Assembly (NCBI GenBank): GCA_029891345.1
Contig: CM056994.1
Coordinates: forward strand, 136,406,457-136,470,456
Source of the DNA: Dryococelus australis
Lineage: Eukaryota; Arthropoda; Insecta; Phasmatodea; Phasmatidae
Length of the DNA stretch: 64,000 nucleotides
Direction: 5' to 3'
Positions 10,694-20,150 of this stretch are shown piece by piece. Numbering within the stretch: the stretch's first letter is position 1; each line of letters starts with the position of its first letter. Below the pieces are notes generated by a model. The model saw only the letters and a program-made list of their open reading frames with translations, had not been told where the DNA came from and did no database searches. A program made the translations under genes and the position numbers.

Positions 10694-11260
10694 ATGACAA
10701 ATCACTCGCTTTCGAACCAGCACTTGATACGCTCGCAAGTATCAACATACAACATGTTTTGTAATCTGCAAGACTTCTGTGATAACAACGGAGAATATAT
10801 GCTGAAGGAACTGGCAGTCATCAGTATTGATGGTTTCACCGAAATGTGGCTCTTCAAATCTCCATATCCGTGGAAAGCATTGGACGATGTAAGTAAAAAG
10901 ACAAACTATTGGCTGAAGGAAAATATTCCCCAATTGGCATGGCAAGACGGTGAAATTCCCTGTGATGAAATTGAATGGGAAGTATTTCAATTGATAAGGA
11001 GCCATTACAACAAATATATTATATTTGTTGCTGGTTGACATCAAATACAATGACTAAAGAAGTTGTGCAAATTCGATCACTATCTCGAAATTGTGGATTT
11101 GCAAAAAACTTACAAATGCCTATCATTTAAGACTCTGGTGGCTACATATGGGAATGCAGGCCATTATGATTGTTGGAGACACATTCGTGGATTTATGTAT
11201 GCAGACAGAAATTCGAAAATATTGCGTTTGTGGTTCCGCGATAATGTAGTGGCAAAATAG
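10694..11260 (+). pseudogene. Widespread uncharacterised viral/transposon-associated family, one frameshift
   Basis: The first frame (10694-11038) shows the signature order of a family common in invertebrate mobile elements and large viruses: LKELAVISIDGF, WLFKSPYPWKAL, a WQDGEIPCDEI block and an IFVAG strand. The second frame (11063-11260) holds the C-terminal H..C..H-like block (HYDCWRHIRGFMYADRN) and a Trp close to the end. The frame switch lies near 11040. Several consensus positions are changed (Cys to Asp, Ala to Tyr), consistent with decay. The biochemical function of the family is not known to me. A truncated paralogue follows at 11285. Confidence 0.5.
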
Positions 11261-11284
11261 GAATATTTCCAAAAACAGCAAAAC

Positions 11285-11411
11285 AATTGAAATAAAGTGT
11301 ATCAAAGACTTTACATTCAGTGTTTGGTGTAGGTTCACAACAAAAGAAAAGTTTCCATGGATTGGAGTGGCAAGATGGAGAAATTCCTTGCAGCAAAATT
11401 GAAGATGACTG
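11285..11411 (+). pseudogene. Fragment of a second copy of the 10694 gene
   Basis: An 18-codon stretch ending at the TGA at 11411 reads HGLEWQDGEIPCSKIEDD, matching the WQDGEIPC block of the gene just upstream. Sequence before it resembles the ..FKSPYPW.. region only weakly. It is the remnant of a tandem duplication most of which has been deleted. Confidence 0.55.
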
Positions 11412-11461
11412 ACAAAAAAAAAGTCACATTGGCTAACTGTATTATATATTTCACAAATTTA

Positions 11462-11537
11462 TTTTTTTTGTAAATAAAATATTTTTGTATATTTTTTGTA
11501 AATAAAATATTTCTATATTTTGTTTGTAAATAAAATA
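11462..11537. repeat. Three tandem copies of a TTTTGTAAATAAAATATTT unit
   Basis: The unit TTTTGTAAATAAAATATTT, of about 25 bases with spacers, repeats three times with small changes. Each copy contains AATAAA, so the array could act as a polyadenylation region for the plus-strand gene upstream. It also ends the small minus-strand gene at 11513. Confidence 0.6.
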
Positions 11538-11710
11538 CATTTTTTCATTTGCTCGATATGTAGTAATTGGTTACATAAATTTCCCACGCCTATCAAAACA
11601 AAATCAGATATTACTCTTATGTTTGTCAAATTATCAGAGTAGGCCAACATCATTCCCAAAACTGTAAAAATAACACTTAGGCCTATCAAATAAGCTTTTT
11701 TCGTTTGCAT
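11513..11710 (-). CDS. Small membrane protein, 65 codons
   Basis: Intact frame with a short basic N terminus and one or two membrane segments (AYLIGLSVIFTVLGMMLAY and VISDFVLIGVGNL). Size and layout resemble small envelope proteins of baculoviruses and nudiviruses. No specific homologue is recognised. Confidence 0.45.
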   Translation of the reverse strand: MQTKKAYLIGLSVIFTVLGMMLAYSDNLTNIRVISDFVLIGVGNLCNQLLHIEQMKKCILFTNKI

Positions 11711-11989
11711 TCTCTTATCCCTTTACAGCATAATTGTCGTATCATTGCAATATCATACTAGTTAGAATTCAACTACGATTTTAAATAAAAAATATATAAA
11801 AGTTGAATTTTAGAAAGGTACTAATTACAGGGTTCCAGCTAAAAGTAAATTATTTTTATTTACTTGTCTTTTTGTTTATATATATATATATAAGCAGTCT
11901 GGATTTTCATAAAACCATTACAACTGCAACATCATTGGATAGGGAAGCTCTTCTGTTGTATTACCAAAATTATTCGACTGTATGATTTA

Positions 11990-12133
11990 ATGGGTATTGT
12001 GAAAACGGCTCGAAAATTCAACTTTAAAAAATTGACCATGGGTAATAATACAGGCAGTTTGGAAAAGAGCTGGATTCAATATTCTAACGAATATGAACTC
12101 ACGAAATATAACGTCCAGAATAGAGATCTTTAG
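11990..12133 (+). CDS. Small ORF upstream of SAP-like fragments
   Basis: An ATG at 11990 gives 47 codons, basic at the start and acidic later, ending at TAG. The next frame (12139-12258) encodes a SAP-like helix pair, so this may be the N-terminal part of the same decayed gene. The (TA)n TATATAAG at 11887-11894 lies about 95 bases upstream. Confidence 0.3.
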   Translation: MGIVKTARKFNFKKLTMGNNTGSLEKSWIQYSNEYELTKYNVQNRDL

Positions 12134-12138
12134 AGTAA

Positions 12139-12258
12139 AAATGCATTAAATTGAGGGAAATGGCAAAATATCTAAAAATCAGAGGATTTTCCTATAAAAG
12201 AAAACGAGAACTGATAGAGAGGATTGACAAAGTTCAAACTAACCATCCGGATGTATAA
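12139..12258 (+). pseudogene. SAP-like helix-extended-helix fragment, copy 1
   Basis: A 39-codon frame without ATG reads KCIKLREMAKYLKIRGFSYK onward. The pattern L.eMAKYLKIrGfS.KRK.ELIerI matches SAP/HeH DNA-binding folds. A second copy lies at 12350. Probably one gene in which the motif was duplicated, now split by frameshifts. Confidence 0.4.
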
Positions 12259-12349
12259 ACAATAAATTATAAAAAAACTGAGATTGAAGCATTGCATTAA
12301 AAAAAATCAAAAGCTATTGGAAAAGTACTAAAAATCAAACAGAGACACT

Positions 12350-12622
12350 TTGGTGGAACAAATAGTTAATTATAAATTTATTTCAGAAAAATCAATTCCA
12401 AAGAATTTAGAAGACATGAAAGTTTCAGAATTGAAGCATATTGCTAAAGAATTCAGAATTAAAGGTTATGCATACAAGAATAAAAATAAGAGCATAAAAA
12501 ATAATTTGATACGACTCATATTAAATGAAAGGGATAAATTGAAGAAAATTCAAGAATCTTACTTTGATACTAATAATTTTGAAATTATTTCTATTCTAAA
12601 ATCGGTGTCAAATACCAACTGA
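12350..12622 (+). CDS. SAP-like helix-extended-helix protein, copy 2
   Basis: A 90-codon frame whose middle reads MKVSELKHIAKEFRIKGYAY followed by a Lys-rich segment and NLIRLIL, the same pattern as the fragment at 12139. SAP/HeH domains bind AT-rich DNA and occur with BRO-type genes in large viruses. The start at 12350 is a GTG; an ATG at 12417 would leave just the SAP-like part. Confidence 0.4.
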   Translation: MVEQIVNYKFISEKSIPKNLEDMKVSELKHIAKEFRIKGYAYKNKNKSIKNNLIRLILNERDKLKKIQESYFDTNNFEIISILKSVSNTN

Positions 12623-12686
12623 TTTAAAAAAAACCCTGTTTTTTATAAGGAATTAAACATAATTTCATGAACCTATTTCAACCAAA

Positions 12687-13397
12687 ATGTCTTTGATTAA
12701 GCGGACTCTTCATTTGTCGAGAAATAAGAATTTTGACGTTTGGATTTTCGTGGTCGTCGATAATAATGGTAATGAGAAATTGTGGTTCAAAGGGAAAGAT
12801 ATAGCTTCATTTTTCGGATATAAAAAAACCACGTAATGCAATTTTTAATTTGGTCAAACCAAAATGGAAAAGAATAAGGGCAGATTTGTAGGGAATGGCA
12901 CACTTCTGTGAAACCCCCTCTAATTGGCAACAACATACGATGTTCATCAATAAAAAAGGATCGAATTTATTGATACAAAATTCGAGAATACCCACATCGA
13001 AATACCTGCTACGAAAACTGATCAAAGAATTCGACTTGAAACTGAATTTTGTTTCGAGAACATAGGAACAAGATTACATCAGCGTAATTGTGAATTTTTT
13101 CAAACATCTGGATTACAAGTTACAATATACAATCAATAATTACCTAATAGATTTGTACTTTTTGGATTACAAAATTGCAGTCGAATGTGACGAATATAAT
13201 CACAAATACAGAAACATTGAATATGAAATCGAAAGACAAAACCACACAGAGAAAAGCTAAATTACACATTTATCAGATTCGATCCATATGCTGAGAATTT
13301 CAATGTGCGTGATGTTATAAACACTATCGTTCAATTGTTAGAACAAAGGAATTTCAATTTATACAATGTTATCAATAGTATCATCCGAATGATTTAA
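12687..13397 (+). pseudogene. BRO-N plus MSV199-like protein with a C-terminal VSR-type nuclease-like domain, broken
   Basis: ATG at 12687 starts a BRO-N domain (NFDVWIFVVVDNNGNEKLW, then FKGKDIASFFGYK). The coding sequence moves through at least four frames. The C-terminal part reads YLIDLYFLDYKIAVECDEYN and later an IRFDPYAE block, which is the pattern of the short-patch-repair-like (DUF559/VSR) endonuclease fold found at the end of some BRO/MSV199 proteins in large viruses. The acidic residues of that fold (D..Y..DYKIAVECDE) are kept. It is followed by further BRO fragments, so this region amplified BRO genes. All lesions are small indels or single stops. Confidence 0.65.
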
Positions 13398-13472
13398 CAA
13401 AAAAATAAATCATAAAAACCTTAGTTCATTATATAATTGTATAAAAAATATTTTTTGTAAACAATTTGACTA

Positions 13473-13480
13473 TATATAAG
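13473..13480 (+). promoter_or_regulatory. TATATAAG late-promoter-like motif
   Basis: TATATAAG lies 20 bases before the ATG of the BRO fragment at 13501. It contains the TAAG core of baculovirus-type late promoters. Confidence 0.35.
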
Positions 13481-13500
13481 CAACAACCATTGTACCTATA

Positions 13501-13764
13501 ATGTCATTCGAAAACTTTGACTGTTGGAGTTTTACACTAATAGACCTTCTGTGGGCGAGGGTCCTTATACAAAATGGACCTCCTTTTTTTATTCAATTTT
13601 TGGTCCGGAAAATCGGTACAATGCCAAAATTCAATTTGCGTGTGAACGAAAAGCCCCTCCTTTTAAAACTTAATTTTTTATATTTTCAATATAAAGTTTA
13701 TCTGACTCCCCTTGACCACCCAATTAACACCTTCACTATGAACCAACATCACAGGTTATTTTGA
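13501..13764 (+). pseudogene. BRO N-terminus remnant running into repeat sequence
   Basis: The first codons (MSFENFDCWSFTLIDL) match the start of the other BRO copies at 13899 and 15081. The remaining frame is repeat-derived sequence shared with 15345-15510 and is unlikely to be translated usefully. Confidence 0.45.
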
Positions 13765-13830
13765 AGGTACATTGTGAGTGAAGGTACTTATACAAAACGG
13801 ACCCCCCTTTAAAATTAACTTCTTTCATTT
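13690..13830. repeat. Dispersed repeat C, copy 1
   Basis: Contains AAGTTTATCTGACTCCCCTT, AACACCTTCACTATGAACCA and a nearby ACAAAACGGACCCCCCTTTA. The same blocks in the same order return at about 15380-15510. Confidence 0.55.
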
Positions 13831-13866
13831 ATTATTAAATTAAAAAAATATTTTTGTATATATCTA

Positions 13867-13874
13867 TATATAAG
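13867..13874 (+). promoter_or_regulatory. TATATAAG late-promoter-like motif
   Basis: TATATAAG lies 24 bases before the BRO start at 13899. Confidence 0.35.
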
Positions 13875-13898
13875 CAACTTAACATCATTTCACTCACA

Positions 13899-14110
13899 AT
13901 GTCATTGGTCAAACTGTCTTTTCCATTGCCAAACTTCCAAAGTTTCTAATGTTGGATTTTCGTGCTGATCGTCCATAATGGAATCGAAGCATTTTGGTTC
14001 AAAGGAGAAAGTTATAGCATAATTTATTGGCTATAAAAAGTCACATAAAGTAATTTTTCACAGTGTAAAAATAAACATATGGTCGAATTTGAAAGGCATT
14101 TTTGACATCC
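13899..14110 (+). pseudogene. BRO-N 5' remnant
   Basis: ATG at 13899 then a frame matching BRO-N (CWIFVLIVHNGIEAFWFKGE), interrupted by several stops. The downstream half is replaced by repeat sequence and a long TA tract. The frame at 14337 could be the other half of the same ancestral gene. Confidence 0.5.
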
Positions 14111-14193
14111 TCTCCAACTAACACCTTCACTCCAAAAAAAGGCAGTTTTCAAAATTCAATTTGGGTGTGCAAAAAAATTTCCTTCCATTAAAG

Positions 14194-14194
<1 letters not shown>

Positions 14195-14257
<63 letters not shown>
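14195..14257. repeat. (TA)n microsatellite
   Basis: About 31 TA units, ending in TATATAAG. It separates two halves of BRO-related coding sequence. Confidence 0.9.
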
Positions 14258-14258
<1 letters not shown>

Positions 14259-14336
14259 TTAATAAAATTTAATTTACTATAGAACAAAAAATAGAATAAC
14301 AAAAAAATACATTAGATATTATATTGTCAAACCAAA

Positions 14337-14780
14337 ATGGTGGAAAAAACACGGGCAAAATTAAAAGGTACATCTCAGTATACAACTGGCATCCCATCCA
14401 ACTGGCAATCATATAGCATCTTCATCTCTGAGCCTGGCCTATATGGTCTGGTAACACGTTCAAAACTTCCAGAAGCTGAAAGATTCACTGAGTGGTTCTA
14501 TGAAGTTGTGCTACCTTCCTTGAGAAAGAATGGTCAAAACAAAATTGATATGATTAAAAAAGATGAAGAGTTAAAAGAGGTGAACCACAGCTTACTCGAG
14601 GTGATCAAATCATTTATATTATTTGAAAATGCTAGACAAGATGTCGTGGTACTTTTTCATCGCATCTCCAACAGTGCCCAAGACGTGATCGTGAAACCCA
14701 AATCCGATAGCTTGTTACACACATTGTCCATGCATGTGCTGGATGAAACAAACCAAGAAATATCCTTCACTCAATGCTAA
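14337..14780 (+). pseudogene. BRO protein, C-terminal half of BRO-N plus downstream region
   Basis: The open frame of 147 codons carries the second half of a BRO-N domain: ISEPGLYGLVTRSKLPEAER and FTEWFYEVVLPSLRKNG are close to the consensus. The first half of the domain is missing, since the frame opens only just before the block that follows the internal VKPKW. The region after the domain is helical. BRO proteins bind nucleic acids and modulate host or viral transcription. Translation could start at the ATG, but the domain would be incomplete. Confidence 0.7.
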
Positions 14781-15080
14781 CGTCGATCGCTTGCCAAATC
14801 TCTGAAACGGCTCAAAGAACGGGCACGTCCCGAATGACATGAACATTTTGCTTTGTGTGAAAGATTGGCTGAAGGAATAAAAAATGCCGTATTCTGCCTG
14901 TAATAACATTGTGCGCATTTTGGATGCCATGAACTTCGAGCATGTTGTATCGTTTGTACGTAACATAATCACATCACCGAAAGTCTTGAATAAAATGTAA
15001 TTTGTGTAAATTAAAAAGTAAAACATGAAAAAAATAATTATAATAAAAAAAATAACGTAATTTTTTGCTTTTCACTCACA

Positions 15081-15343
15081 ATGTTGGTCGAACAGTATTT
15101 TCCATTGTCAAACTTCCACGGTTTCAACTGTTGGATTTTCATACTGGTCGACCGTGATGGAAACGAAAAATTTTGATTCAAGGGGAAAGTTATAGAATAA
15201 TTTATTGGATATAAAAACTCATGTAAAGTAATTTTAGACAGTGTAAATAATGAATGGAGTAGAATGTGGTTGAATTTTGAAGGGAGTGGCTGGATTGTTC
15301 CCTTTCCAAAATTGAATTTTGGGTCCCCAAAATTGATGTATTG
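15081..15343 (+). pseudogene. BRO-N 5' remnant
   Basis: ATG at 15081 follows the same upstream words (TTTTCACTCACAATG) as the copy at 13899. The frame reads FNCWIFILVDRDGNEKF, with a stop replacing the next Trp, and later YKNSCKVILDSVNNEWSRMW. Nonsense codons lie at the TGA near 15173 and the TAG near 15195, so the copy is dead by point mutation. Confidence 0.55.
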
Positions 15344-15379
15344 CAAAAATTCAATGTTTTATATTAATTATTAATAAAA

Positions 15380-15510
15380 AGTTTATCTGATTTCCCTTGC
15401 CCCCCCCCCCCCAAACCTGATAACACCTTCATTACAAACCAACATCATACTAGGGTTACTTAAAATGGACATTTAGCAAATGCGCCCTTTAAAATTCAAT
15501 TTCCCGCCAG
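15380..15510. repeat. Dispersed repeat C, copy 2
   Basis: Shares AAAGTTTATCTGATTTCCCT, a C14 run, AACACCTTCATTACAAACCA and CCCTTTAAAATTCAATTT with the copy at 13690. Together with the BRO starts this shows that a unit of about 1-1.5 kb was duplicated. Confidence 0.55.
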
Positions 15511-15519
15511 ATTTTACCA

Positions 15520-15890
15520 GAGGGCTCCACGATCGACATTCCTTCCCCCCTCCACCACTCCTACTTTCAACAACCAATCACATTGCAGTATTTCACTTCC
15601 CCTCCTTACAGGTTGGCATATATGGGGGTGAATCTGGGGAAAAAATATATATAATAAGGTATATTTATTTTACTATTTTATATTATTATACTTATTCCGT
15701 TTTCCTTTTCTGCTCTGGGAGGAGAACTGATGTTTCTAAGTTCAGCTCTTGCCATCGACTGACATCTTTTTTTCTCAGATTTTGTGGCCATATAGGCCAA
15801 ACTGAAAGGAGGGGAAAAGAGGGGAAGTGAAATACTGCAATGTGATTGGTTGTTGAAAGTGGGAGGGGGAGAGGGGTAATGTAGATTACA
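15520..15890. repeat. Repeat B inverted pair
   Basis: Two head-to-head copies of repeat B flank an AT-rich spacer. The left arm is plus-oriented (CAACAACCAATCACATTGCA at about 15559). The right arm is the reverse complement (TGCAATGTGATTGGTTGTTG at about 15836). The right copy also contains the CCATATAGGC and CATCGACTGACATC words typical of the family. Similar copies occur at 31-33 kb and 36.8-38.1 kb. Confidence 0.75.
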
Positions 15891-15963
15891 ACACACACAC
15901 ACGTGGGTTATCTTTAACAAATCAATTTTTTATAAAAATTATTTTTTAAAATAAATCATTACC

Positions 15964-16558
15964 TTAGTTACTGATTGGCATCATCGTGGCATAAACAATT
16001 TCTACAATCGCACTCGAAAGGAGAGCAATTTCGTTTGCTTTCAACACCCATCGTGGCGATATTCGACGACGACACATAGGGAACGGATATCTTGTGATTG
16101 GACACAAAAAAAATTTTCGTTTTTGGCGAGTTTCACTTTTTGTCCCGGATCCCAACTGCTCGTGAGGTAGGTTTCGATTTTTTGCACGATCGGCTTGGAA
16201 ACATCTCTCGGTTAAACATTTTTAAAAAGTTTTGTAGTGGTTGAGTTGTGTTTTTCCATGGACAAAACAAGCTGTGTAGTTCAAAGTAATTGATGAATTT
16301 AGTTTTGTAGTCGACGTTTGTGCCTTTTGTTTTGTAGAGAACATAGAGTCCTTTTACCAGTTTGTTGAAGTGCTCCGATTCTATCTGGAACTCCATCACT
16401 TCATTATCATAATACCAGTCATTTAAAATGTGTTTTCCACACAACATTTTTAAACACACTACGAAATCGCCCACTCCGATGTAGTACCAAGGTCCGAAAC
16501 ATACAACCAAGTTATGAAATTTATTCTCTGCAAGATTGACGGTGATGCACTCAAACAA
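15964..16558 (-). pseudogene. Unknown family with paralogues at 34982 and 36032
   Basis: The frame 16133-16558 reads ECITVNLAENKFHNLVVCFG and WYYIGVGDFVVCLKM. The plus-strand gene at 34982 has VTLAED...MVCFGPRLYIGVDDFENSM at the same position, so the two are paralogues. A basic C-terminal tail continues in a second frame (15964-16155). No function known; the conserved N-terminal block is the defining feature. Confidence 0.5.
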
Positions 16559-16749
16559 TAATTAATTTACGTTTAACATTCCCATATCGCTAATACTTTT
16601 TGCATAGGCGTGTGTATTATTTGTAATACCCTATATATACATCTTGAAATAAGACCATGCTTTGTATATACACAAATTTATGAAGCGATAAAAACAAATG
16701 AAGATGAAAGCATGTTGTTGTTGACTCACTTGTCCTCTTTTTTTTTGCG

Positions 16750-17112
16750 GTGAAATTGCAGTTTCAAAATACGTCGATATCCTTCCCCTCGATACGATTT
16801 CCGACGATTTCTCAGACATTGTGTTTGTCAACTGCAATTTTGTGGAACTCGAGCCGTATTCGCACAGAGAGCGTTATTACTTCTGTATTTACGTTGACGA
16901 ATAAATTTGGAAATTCTACTCTCTCCGCACACATCTCGAACCCGGAGTCTAAACAAGATTTCGTTTTACAATTCGGGTGTCTTGTACAGGTGTTTCACAC
17001 CCTACATCACCCATTACCATTTCGATTCAATAGAGTTAATTTCCAAGATACGAAAATCCATAATCACGGTTGTTGCCTTGACGACGTGCACGTCGCGGAA
17101 CAAATTAACCTG
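16750..17112 (+). pseudogene. Unrecognised broken gene
   Basis: Coding-like sequence begins in one frame (about 16736-16902, VDILPLDTISDDFSDIVFVN) and ends in TAA. Two further frames carry the rest to 17112. Ser/Thr/Asp-rich beta-type sequence, no family recognised. The following frame at 17116 may belong to the same gene. Confidence 0.35.
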
Positions 17113-17115
17113 TAA

Positions 17116-17394
17116 ATGTTGAAACTTTTTTACCAACGCATTAATAAAACAGCCAATTTCGAGTTGAGGGATGATTACTCTGTTCTGCCCCAGATTTCAT
17201 ACTCGTGCTCAAACAGGGGATTTGAGCACTACCTAAATCTACTCTGTCGCGAAGACGACTTGGTCAATACCCTATTTGAAAATCAACAAAGCAAAAATGC
17301 AATTTATTTACTCATCTTTACTACAAAACCCCAATTTCTTTACTCAAATATCCATCTCGTCGAAAGGACGCCGGCCGATTCCACGCCCCATTGA
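17116..17394 (+). CDS. Unrecognised 92-codon ORF, perhaps the 3' part of the preceding gene
   Basis: Open frame starting at ATG with KLFYQRINKTANFELRDDYS. Helical with Cys residues and a C-terminal strand. No family is recognised. Confidence 0.4.
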   Translation: MLKLFYQRINKTANFELRDDYSVLPQISYSCSNRGFEHYLNLLCREDDLVNTLFENQQSKNAIYLLIFTTKPQFLYSNIHLVERTPADSTPH

Positions 17395-17565
17395 GAATTG
17401 GCCAAGCTGACAACCGATCATGATAGGATTCCCCCCGCCGGCGCCTATGACAAGTTGTACCTAAAACACAATGATTTTTTTTTTTTCCTTTCTATGAAGG
17501 AGCAAAAGAAGTGAAAACAAAAAGTGGAAAAATAAATAATATTTTTTTTCTTCAAAATGAGCTGA

Positions 17566-17573
17566 TATATAAG
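17566..17573 (+). promoter_or_regulatory. TATATAAG late-promoter-like motif
   Basis: TATATAAG lies five bases before the ATG at 17579. Confidence 0.35.
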
Positions 17574-17578
17574 AAAAC

Positions 17579-17840
17579 ATGCAACAACAAACTCCAAAGA
17601 TTAGTTATCTGTTGGAAATGGAGCTCGATAACCTAGAATAGAAAGTCATTATATTGGACCTATTCTGCGTAAACTACGAAACCTGTTTCTGGAAATTGTA
17701 AAGATTGTCATGTCGACAGAGACGACGCAACCACGTCAGAGACGACCGAGACAACATCGACTACAGAGGCTGCTGCTGAGAAAACGGCTACAGAGGTTCG
17801 AGTCCCAACCACCGTCGTTGGCGAACCCGTAAAAAAATAA
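17579..17840 (+). pseudogene. Small protein with Thr-rich tail, frameshifted
   Basis: ATG at 17579 directly after a TATATAAG. The first frame stops after 20 codons. A shifted frame ends at 17840 with a CKDCHVDRDD stretch followed by Thr/Glu/Ala-rich residues (SETTETTSTTEAAAEKTATE). Unknown family. The overlapping minus-strand frame 17736-18005 looks like its shadow. Confidence 0.4.
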
Positions 17841-18054
17841 AAAATTAATTACAAACAAAAACGTCCTATAAAAAAGACGAGGAGTCGTTGCCATGAACAA
17901 CCCAACCATCATCACCGGAATATTCAATCCAGGCCCATCATAGCGGCGAGGAAAATAGTTCCTGCAAACAAAATGGGAAAAAAACTTTGAAAGATACGGT
18001 TCCATCGAAAAAAAAAAACATAATGGAGTAAAACAGAAAAGCTAGAAAACCAGG

Positions 18055-18162
18055 ATGATCATTCGACCGTTCTCGCAGATGATCGATCGTATTGAACGCA
18101 CTGAAGCGCTCGCAGGAGTAAAAGTAAAGCCGTCAATTCGGCATTGGTTAAATAGTTGCTGA
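18055..18162 (+). pseudogene. Short coding remnant
   Basis: A 35-codon frame (MIIRPFSQMIDRIERTEALA) with good amphipathic helical character. Basic residues precede it in the same direction (17890-18040). Likely a piece of a decayed gene between the Thr-rich ORF and the Cys-rich gene. Confidence 0.25.
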
Positions 18163-18213
18163 CTCCGATAATTCCTATAGATTTACACATAAAGTGTAAT
18201 CATCAGTACATAT

Positions 18214-18876
18214 ATGTCACCGTTCAAACTAAGAGGGGAGGGGAGATTGAAACCAATACACCTCTATGCAAATTATGCAATCACCAAAAATACAAACTAA
18301 GCCATTAAATTACCAAAGGTGAAGACACTCGAACAAAGCGGTCTATATGTCAATGGATCACTAAAACACACATATTTAATTTCTTGTAAATATCCGTATA
18401 AAAATAGCGAATCTAGACTAATTGAATTCCATCAGATTCCGTGAGGATGTGTTGAAAAAAAAGAAAGTTTATATTTTGCCACCTGTCGTGAATTCATCGA
18501 GGAAACACACAGTGTTCCGTGCGGCGAATGCTCGGTCGACTTGAATGGCTTCGATCTGTACCGGTACGATAAAGGATTTGTTTTTGGAAATATCACATTT
18601 TCATCCATGTTTGCCGACAAGGTGAGACCCGTGAAGAACAGTTTTTGTTTGATGGAAAATGTCTGTGGTCGGGTGGAAAAATCAGTTCCAAATTCCTTTA
18701 GTAAAATCTTTAAAAAAACTATAGTAAAAATCCTCATAATAATGGAAATGAGAACGGAAATAACGATGGCGGCAATCTCACAGAATGGTGAAAAAAAAAA
18801 CCAACTTGGAATTACCACAGTGTCGAGCCAACGAATTGATCTTCTACACCATCCTGCAAATATTTTTATGAAATGA
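18214..18876 (+). pseudogene. Cys-rich virion-protein candidate killed by two nonsense codons
   Basis: A single continuous frame of about 221 codons runs from the ATG at 18214 to 18876, interrupted only by TAA at 18298 and TGA at 18442. There is no frameshift. The conserved-looking core lies at about 18380-18660, with Cys in ISCKYP, GCVEKKE, ATCREF, VPCGECSVD and FCLMENVC, then a hydrophobic stretch (IVKILIIM). Cys-rich ectodomains with a hydrophobic segment are typical of PIF-type envelope proteins, but no specific PIF is identified. Both stops are one C-to-T change from CAA and CGA. This gene is the clearest case in the window of decay by point mutation rather than by indel. Confidence 0.5.
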
Positions 18877-19058
18877 TTTCTTGTGTAACAGTGTTGAGAC
18901 TATCTGTGAAAGAGTACGTAAAGTGTATGTTGGATTTTCAATTGCATGGATACAATGAATATAACAATTACTTTGATTTCTTTGATTATTTTCAAAACTT
19001 GTTGAAAACCAATCGTTGTAATTTGACAAAGATTTTTGTAAACTTGCACGAAAAATAA
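18873..19058 (+). CDS. Unrecognised 61-codon ORF
   Basis: Open frame overlapping the end of the Cys-rich gene by four bases (ATGA-type overlap, AAATGATTTC). Aromatic and Asn-rich (YNEYNNYFDFFDYFQNLL). Possibly translated with the preceding gene; family unknown. Confidence 0.4.
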   Translation: MISCVTVLRLSVKEYVKCMLDFQLHGYNEYNNYFDFFDYFQNLLKTNRCNLTKIFVNLHEK

Positions 19059-19177
19059 TTTGTAGATGAAAATCCAATTAACATTTTCAAGAAAAAAAAA
19101 GGAGTTGTAAAAAGAAAAAATCTATAAATACTGAATTAAAAAAAGTATACACAAAAAAAAGAATTTTTTATTTATTC

Positions 19178-19289
19178 TTTTACTTCGTATATTTTAGTAA
19201 CCTTTATTATTCATAATAGAGGGTTAGTTAGTTTATATATATATATATATATATTTGTATTATATATATATATTATATACGAAGTAAAA
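19178..19289. repeat. Perfect 15-base inverted repeat around an AT microsatellite
   Basis: TTTTACTTCGTATAT at 19178-19192 is matched by ATATACGAAGTAAAA at 19275-19289. The 82-base interior holds (TA)n runs. It can form a long hairpin and lies in a gene-free stretch (19059-19540). Confidence 0.8.
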
Positions 19290-19539
19290 AATACCAAAAA
19301 TGCCCGGGTATAAAGTTTGTATCTCGAGCATTTCATTTTATATTTGAATACTTGTACAAGAATTACGTTTCCATCTGGAATCGTGTACAAGAGAAGCTTT
19401 TCGAAAAGCTCTGCAAGCTCAAAATTTTACAGTTGATGAAAGATATGCTTTCAAATATCGAAGAGGGTAGAATATAAGTATTTATCGATAGATCTAACGA
19501 TGAACCCAAACTTGCTTCCTTCATGAATTTATTTCAGAA

Positions 19540-19674
19540 ATGTCTGATTTACCATACGACCTTTTAACGAAATTACTTGAGATTTTCAACGATCCCGATG
19601 TTCAGGAAACAATCAAAACACTTTTTGTAATGCTGTTAAAGGCATGCTTGCGTCAATTGCAAATAGAAAGATGA
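19540..19674 (+). CDS. Small ORF, 44 codons
   Basis: ATG frame MSDLPYDLLTKLLEIFNDPD followed by a leucine-r helical end. Coding-like residues also precede it (19330-19480) in other frames, so it may be part of a larger decayed gene. Confidence 0.35.
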   Translation: MSDLPYDLLTKLLEIFNDPDVQETIKTLFVMLLKACLRQLQIER

Positions 19675-19763
19675 AGATGAATAGTAATGATGCTGTTGGT
19701 GAGTCTCAACTAGAATAGAGTATATAAATAAGTTTAAAAAAAAAAAGGGAAAAATCACTCGAT

Positions 19764-20040
19764 ATGGACAATCACTCGGTAAATTTATGCAAACTAATTT
19801 CCATATATAAGTCTCGGGGTAATATCAACGACGTAACCCTGTATATGTTTTACGACGAATCCGGTTTGAAATATTTTGTCACGTAGATTGAGGCCAAAAC
19901 AAAATTTACGGAAATTTTCAACAAATCTATCGTCCAACAAGAGATCAAAAAATCTATCCCGAACAGTGCCTTGATCAAGAGTAAAATTAGAGAATGTTTA
20001 TATAAAAAAAAAAAAAAAGGCAGATTTCCAATTCTCCCCC
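19764..20040 (+). pseudogene. Unrecognised gene with one nonsense codon
   Basis: From the ATG at 19764 the frame stays open except for TAG at 19884, up to an A15 run (about 20006-20020) beyond which the sequence is low complexity. The product is helical and Lys-rich (KTKFTEIFNKSIVQQEIKKS). The same frame formally continues to 20195 and takes in the N-terminal codons of the dUTPase, but that is coincidental. Confidence 0.4.
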
Positions 20041-20150
20041 CCCCCCCCTTCCCCTCGTCATGCTTTGGCAAAAAAAAAAGTAATGTAAAAAAAAATTCCC
20101 TTCGGCGAATACGTATAAATTGTCAGTGTAGAAATAATTTGTTTCACACC

